From Cephalotrichum gorgonifer (lineage: Eukaryota > Ascomycota > Sordariomycetes > Microascales > Microascaceae), in contig ONZQ02000002.1 of NCBI GenBank assembly GCA_900312665.1, forward strand, positions 1,916,200 to 1,980,199: 64,000 nt of DNA, written 5' to 3'. Below, piece after piece: positions 58,476-64,000 of the stretch. Both the position numbers and the translations under genes were made by a program. Each line of letters begins with the position of its first letter. The first letter of the stretch is position 1. The notes beneath the pieces were generated by a model. The model had not been told where the DNA came from. It did no database searches and saw only the letters and a list, made by a program, of their open reading frames with translations.

Positions 58476-61400
58476 CTATTGTGGTACTGCCACCTCTCCC
58501 TCGTCCACAGTAGACGTGCCGTCGGCATCTCCCTCAGAGGCGCCGTCTTCGTCATACTCTAGCCGTTCCTGTTGTGCTAGAGCTTGTGCAGATACAATCT
58601 CCGCGAGGCGCTTCAACCTTGGCGTTTGGAGCCCTGGATAGCAAAAGAACGTTAGCATTGGGGTCAAACAAGGGTCTGCGACCCAGCCGGCAAGCGGGGA
58701 GGTGGCTACGAGATAGAACGGAACGGGATTTCAACTTACAAGATGGTGTGTAGGTCTCTAGCGCTGTGATGACCCTAGGCTCCGCAATCTCGTATAGGCC
58801 ACTGTCGTCCAGGTCTACTGCGGGGAGAAGCAAGGTGTCGTTCTTCTCCGAGACTTTGGATGCAACAGCCTTCATGATCTCGCCATTGATGGGCTGCTCG
58901 TAATCCGCAACCAGGTACTGGTTGAGAAGCTTCTGGATCTGGTTTGGCGAGAGCCTGGGGGGTCGGGAGTGTCAGCGGGGGTTGTTCCTCAGAGGCATTC
59001 CAAGTCTCCGGTTACTTACATCCAGCAGATATCCTGAATAATCTCAATATCATTCAGAGTCGCCTTCTTCAGCTGCAGGAGCTTCGTCGCTTGCTGTAGT
59101 GACGCCCGTTAGTTGATAATTCTTGGCCAAGGCCCGAACAATAGGTGTTCACTCACCATGAGGTGTTCGAGCTGCAGGGTGCCCGCAGGCATGTCGTGGC
59201 TCTTGCACCACTCCTCGATCCGGGTGATGTTATAGTTGATTTGGAGACCCCGCTTCCACGAGAGGAAATTCCTCCTCATGAGGAGATCGTTGAACGCTGT
59301 TACGCCAACAAGATGGAGAAGTTCGGTGATTGTTTGCGTGATGATGCTGTCCTCGAGATAGTACGCCTTCATGGCCCTGAACACCCCGTTGAGCAGGCTG
59401 AGAAGGTTGTCCATGTTGTACGCGGGGGTCGTGTTCGTCTGGAGAAGCTTGCCCAAGAACCTGTTGCTCTCGTTGGTGACGAAACCGGGCAGTGACTGGG
59501 ACTCGATGATGGCCGGAATAATCATCTTCTGAAGCTTCTTCTTGAGGACCTTCATCCACGTGTGATAGATGTTGAACTCCAAACTCTCGAGGTCATGCTT
59601 GACGATGTCCAGCAGGCGGTCATATTCATAGCTGTCCGCCTTCTGCGCCTCATACCAGTCTTCGGCCAAGAAGACGAAGGAGAGCATCTCGTGGACGTTG
59701 GACAGCCAGAATGCGCCGGGGTTGATGGCTTCTTCGCCGTCGTGCTGCATCACCTCTTGCTGTATCGATTGCATGACGTTGGCCAGGAAGCGTTCCGATT
59801 CCTTGACGAAACCGTTGTTCCACATCTCCGACGTTACGAGGTTGATGAGGTATGAAGGGAAGAGCACCTCCTTGTCCGAGGGAGGGGGGTTGGTGTTGGG
59901 AGATGGGATCTTCAGATTCTTGATGAGACCCATCGTAACCTCCTCGTTGAGACCCTCCTCGTCGGCGAGGAGAGACTCGAGCTCTAGCTCGATATTGTCA
60001 ACACCGGGAATGAAAGTCGCGCCGGGGAGGTTCTGTCCGCGGGCGCCAGAAGCCACAGCCATCGACACGGGTCGTGGGTTGTACGTAGCGCTAAATCTGT
60101 CGACCTCGCGAGGCTCGGCACCGGCGCTTCGCCTCTTCGGCGTCTTGGACGCGACGAAGTTAATGAGACCAGTCGAAGCAGGAGGGAGGTTGGCGACCCC
60201 GTTGGCGGCCTCGCCGTTCACAGGGCCAGCACGTCTCGCCAGCTCAAGCTGTTCTTGGAGTTCGGCCAGTTGCTGCCGCATGGACATCCTCTCGTCCTCA
60301 GAAGTGGACTTTGCTACACGGGCCTGGTTGATCTGATCGTTCGCATTCCTGAGGGACTCCCTCAGGTTCTGTTCCTCTTCCTGGAGCCTCTTGATGTTAG
60401 ACGTCGATTCCTCAAAGCTCTGCTGAAGCTTCTTCATCTCGTCCTCCATGGCCTGCAGACGTGCGACCGCAATGCCGGCCTGGTTCGCCTCGGCCTGGAG
60501 CTCCTTCGACCTAGCCTCGAGGGCGTTGTGACGGGCCTTCCAGGCCTTAAGCTGGCCCTCGTAGCTGTCCACCTGGGCGACCAGCTGTTTGTTCTGAGTC
60601 TTCATCGTGCCCAAATTCTGAGTGAGCTCGACCACCTTGTTTTCGAGCTTGTACGAGATCTGCTTGAGGTCGCGAGCCTCCTCCCTGACCTTCTTATACT
60701 CACGGCGGGCAGTCTTTCCTCTCCATAGACTCTGGATGAGGACGATCTTCTTCCTGTACTGCCGCCAGGCACGCATCTGCTGCCTTGACCGCCAAACACG
60801 TTGTATGATGGCGGCGGCATTCCCGATGCGCGTCTCCAGAATGTACTTCCTTCGAAGGTGGCCCCTAGCCGCGGACTGAGCGAGGACCATGCTAGACCGG
60901 ATGCGGAGGAAGGCCTTGCGTTGCTTATGACCTCTCCACACTCGCTGGATGGTCGTGGCCGCCTTGGTAGTCCGGAGCTCGGTGGCTACCTTCCTTGCAG
61001 CGCTGGCCCTAATGAGGGACTGGAGGCGAATAATAGACTCCCGAGTCAATAGATACTGACGTCGGTAGTATTTCGCCTTGAGGTTCTTCTGTATGAGGAT
61101 GGCGCACTCGTTGAGGCGGTTCGTCCGCAGATTCTCCAAGAACGCGAGCATGCCGGCACGGAAGAAGATCTTGGTCAGGCCCAGCTGGTACTTGTCGGAC
61201 TTATTTCCGGCGTTCGCTCCCAGGGCTTTGGTCAAGATTGAGTTGGCCATTTCCCGGATCTCCGAGCTCCAGTTCGCCGAGGGGATGAGCATGTAGTAGC
61301 GTAGGGCGAACTCTTCATACGTCCACCGGGTAGGGTAGCCAGCGCAGCTAATGCGCACCGTCTCAAGCACACCGCAAGCGCGCAGCTGGCTGAGGACCAT

Positions 61401-63713
61401 GGGCCCTTCGAATTTCCAGGACTCCTTGGCCTCGTTGGGCTTGATGCACCTGATGTAGTGGACATCGGTGTTGTTGATGGTGGCCATCAGCTCGATCAGC
61501 GACGAGCGGAAGATGCCTCCGAGAGTAGGTTTCCGGTTCACGGCAACACCAATCTTCCTGCCAGCCGCCGGCTTCACGGCGTTGGAGCTGGCGGCAGCAA
61601 CATCCTTCTCCCGAACAGCCAGGGCGGCGTCGAAGACGTGTCGCAGGAAGGGGTTGCTTGTCGAGCGGAGGATCTTCATTTGCTCATCTGGCACAGTGTC
61701 CCGATTCTTCTCAATGAACCCCTCAGATTCGTAGTTCACGTCGACGGCGTAGTGACAGACGGTGAAGGCAGATTTCCCGAAGCGCGGCTTCTTGTAGAAC
61801 TGGTGCTTGCTAGATCCGAAGTTATGGTGCAGCTTGTTGACGAACTGGTCATCGGTACCCATAGGAAGACGGGACTCTTCGTCCAGAAGGGTCAGGATAC
61901 CCATCTTGCCCTCGATGAGGTCGATACAGGGCTGGTTGTCGGAGAAGTCGATGAAGGTCCAGTCTATCTCTTCCCTCAGGTACTCTTCCTGCTCCAGCTT
62001 GAAGACGTGCTGGTTGAATTCCTGCTGCAGCTTCTCGTTGGCGTAGTTAATGCAGAACTGCTCGAACGAGTTCTTAGCAAAGTGCTCGAAGCCGTAGATA
62101 TCCAAAACGCCGATGAACGAGGAGACGCGACCCAGTACTTCGTCAGTCGCAAGACTTCGGTTGATGGTTTCCACCAGCCAGTCAAACAGACTAGAGTAGA
62201 TGAACTTCGCTACAGAGTCTCGCACGACGAGGGCCTGGGCCTGGCTGAGGTTCGACACGATCTTCTCGCCACGGGTGATGAGCTGCTTCTTGACGATCCA
62301 CTTTGCGAATTCCGTTGTGTCCACGCCAAGAATGGCACAGGCTTGCTGCAGAGACTCTTCCGTCGGTGAGAGGACGCTGTCATTGCGGGATGCCGTGATC
62401 TTCACATTTCCAAGGTGCAGAAGACCGGCCAGGAGCTTGAAGATGGCGTCTTGCTGGCTGTCCCGCACTCCAACCATCGACAACGATTTCCTCGTCGCCA
62501 GGTATTCTGCCTTGTCGTCGACACCATCGATCGATGGGCAGTTCCCTTGGTTCAGGTACTCGTACTGCTCTATCGGGAGGATATTAAGTTCTTTGCGCAT
62601 TGCATCGGTGGCACCGGCAACGAGCTGGTAGAAGATGTGGTAGTTCCTCTCCTTGAGCGGCTGGAAAACAAGCCTGGACCGTTCGAGGAGGTACGTCCGG
62701 ATCTTGGCGCCGATGATGTTGGTCTGCTTGTCGAACATAATCTCGATGTATTTACCGAATCTCGACGAGTTGTCGTTTCTCGTCGTCTTGGCGTTACCAA
62801 AGGCTTCCATGATGGGATTTGTCGCGAGGATCTGCTCTTCCGTCGCACTCATGGCTTCAGACTTCTTGGAGCGCGAGCCTACGTTATCGGGTGACTCTCT
62901 CGTCGCGAAGTAGCGCATGATGTATTTCGCACTGACGGTCTTGCCAGCACCGGACTCGCCAGAAACCACAACGGTCTGGTTCTTTCCGCTCCGAAGCATG
63001 TCCCTGAGGGTGGGGTGTCAGTATTTAGTCAGAGCGGTGTCATTCGGGAGCAGGATGCGCATACATGAAAGCCTCTTCGGCAATGGCGAAGAGATGCGGT
63101 GCCTGTGTGGCCCTCTGTTTCCCAGCGTACACCTGGACCATTCCAGGCACGTATAGCGAGTCCACCCTTGCGAAGGGGTTCGTCGCGATTAGAACGATAC
63201 CGCTGTATGTGTAGATTTCCTTTTGGGCATATCGCAGTCGTATCGCTTGGAGCACTGTGGGAGGAAACACGAACGGACGGTCAGCTCAAGTCCGTAACAA
63301 GTTCAGGGCAGCGTGAGGCAGTATCCTTTATGGGTTTCCGCACCTGCTGGCTCGTTCAGATGAGACAAGTTTGTTAAGTCATCGCTGGCTTCGAGCATCG
63401 CCGGGTTCATCAGGGGAGGGAGGGCAGGGTCACTCCCCGCGGCCAGGGCCTCGGTGGAGACCTCGATGGATTTTGTCTATCAAGGAAGTTCAAGTCAGCC
63501 AGCCATATAGAGACGATCAAGCGTGCGAATGCCCTGTCGCTTGATTTCGAAGATGGGTGGGTGGACGGATGGTAATACCTCGCCATTTTCCAGCTGGAAG
63601 ACGAGAGTCGCCTTGTCTCCATCGACGGTCTTCTTAACGAGCTCTGACGGCACCCAGCCCTCTGTCGGATCTGGCTGCCAGGCCCTCGTCCCTACCTCGT
63701 AGGCGGAGGTCAT
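58476..63713 (-). CDS. Class V myosin heavy chain (MYO2/MyoE-like)
   Basis: Actin motor that carries vesicles and organelles to hyphal tips. Seven exons: 63713-63579, 63476-63344, 63254-63065, 63003-59157, 59093-59020, 58954-58740 and 58633-58476; 1583 residues. The N-terminal SH3-like part is MTSAYEVGTRAWQPDPTEGW. In the motor, the P-loop GESGAGKT is at about 168-175; also NDNSSRFGKY (switch I), LDIYGFEHFAKNSFEQFCIN (switch II region) and HYIRCIKPNEAKE. Six IQ motifs lie at about 777-924, followed by a coiled coil to about 1075 and the DIL cargo domain from about 1207 (EMWNNGFVKESERFLANV). The end is ERLEYDEDGASEGDADGTST ... VAVPQ. Acidic tail as in other fungal class V myosins. Confidence 0.97.
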
Positions 63714-64000
63714 TGTTGAAATAGGACGCCTGGTCGAGGCGAGGATGTGTTGAGCAGGAGGGGGATGTCGGGCTTGGAGACGAGGGAACGCAGCGGCGGG
63801 ATGATCGCTGGTGCAAAGTCGCACATTGGCTGGACCTAAGTCGGGAGAGTCGCGTCTAGTTTGGTCCTCGAATTCAGGCCGGGACAGGGAGAGGTGTTGC
63901 TCCTGGATGGAGAAGCTGATGTCGGCCTAAGCAAGGCAAAGGGAGGATGGAAGACGTGTCGGATACACACAACCAACCAAAGAAAGGATGGATGGCTATT
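63714..64000. other. Upstream region of the myosin gene
   Basis: Presumed 5' leader and promoter of the class V myosin; no other gene seen before the right edge. Confidence 0.5.

Noticed and set aside
61458..62369. 303-codon open frame antisense to the myosin motor
   Set aside because: Shadow of the highly conserved motor exon; no own features.
1..64000. Secondary-metabolite cluster, transposon or CRISPR array
   Set aside because: No synthase, transposase, reverse transcriptase, terminal inverted repeats or spaced direct-repeat arrays were found; the genes are mostly unrelated housekeeping functions.
1..64000. tRNA genes
   Set aside because: Intergenic stretches with GGTTCGA-like words (for example near 38870) lack a matching A box and cloverleaf.

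Overview
The window is nuclear DNA of a filamentous ascomycete (Pezizomycotina, most likely Sordariomycetes). The evidence is short introns (mostly 48-143 bp) with GTRNGT-like donors and CTAAC/CTGAC branch sites, GC-rich coding exons, and gene families typical of these fungi: an ECM14-type carboxypeptidase, a long O-GlcNAc transferase, URC1, and the Mug105/ZUP1-type C78 peptidase. Exon borders were read by hand. For every complete spliced gene with an assigned ATG the exon lengths sum to a multiple of three.

Left part (1-4.4 kb): the 5' half of an ECM14-like gene runs off the left edge. Next come two related Tse2-like ADP-ribosyltransferase genes in opposite orientation. One is apparently intact and one is broken by an in-frame stop. 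A 19-bp direct repeat lies on each side of the pair. An open frame with hydrophobic segments sits between them.

Middle (4.4-30 kb): a SEC7/PH Arf exchange factor, SRP72 of the signal recognition particle, a conserved hypothetical protein, an NCBP3-like cap-binding protein, a Myb transcription factor and O-GlcNAc transferase. The spaces around the Myb gene are long (4.6 kb and 2.8 kb). They are low in coding signal and rich in microsatellites, homopolymers, an assembly gap and a recurring TACGAGTAC-like word.

Right part (31-64 kb) is gene-dense housekeeping DNA: RPL12, SEC23 (COPII), a mitochondrial-type alpha/beta hydrolase (ABHD11/IMO32/EAT1), RPS1, URC1, ELF1, uracil phosphoribosyltransferase, WAPL cohesin-release factor, RHEB GTPase, ITP pyrophosphatase (HAM1), a C78 peptidase, seryl-tRNA synthetase, AK6/FAP7 and class V myosin. 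URC1 and the uracil phosphoribosyltransferase lie on the same strand about 1.9 kb apart with ELF1 between them. Both families belong to the URC pyrimidine-degradation pathway of yeasts, so this is a possible partial URC locus.

The most unusual features are the architecture of URC1 (21 exons, with two 4-nt microexons and one 9-nt exon), the paired Tse2-like genes, and a recurrent non-standard 5' splice site GTTCGT used by five different genes. No tRNA, rRNA, CRISPR array, transposase or secondary-metabolite cluster was recognised.
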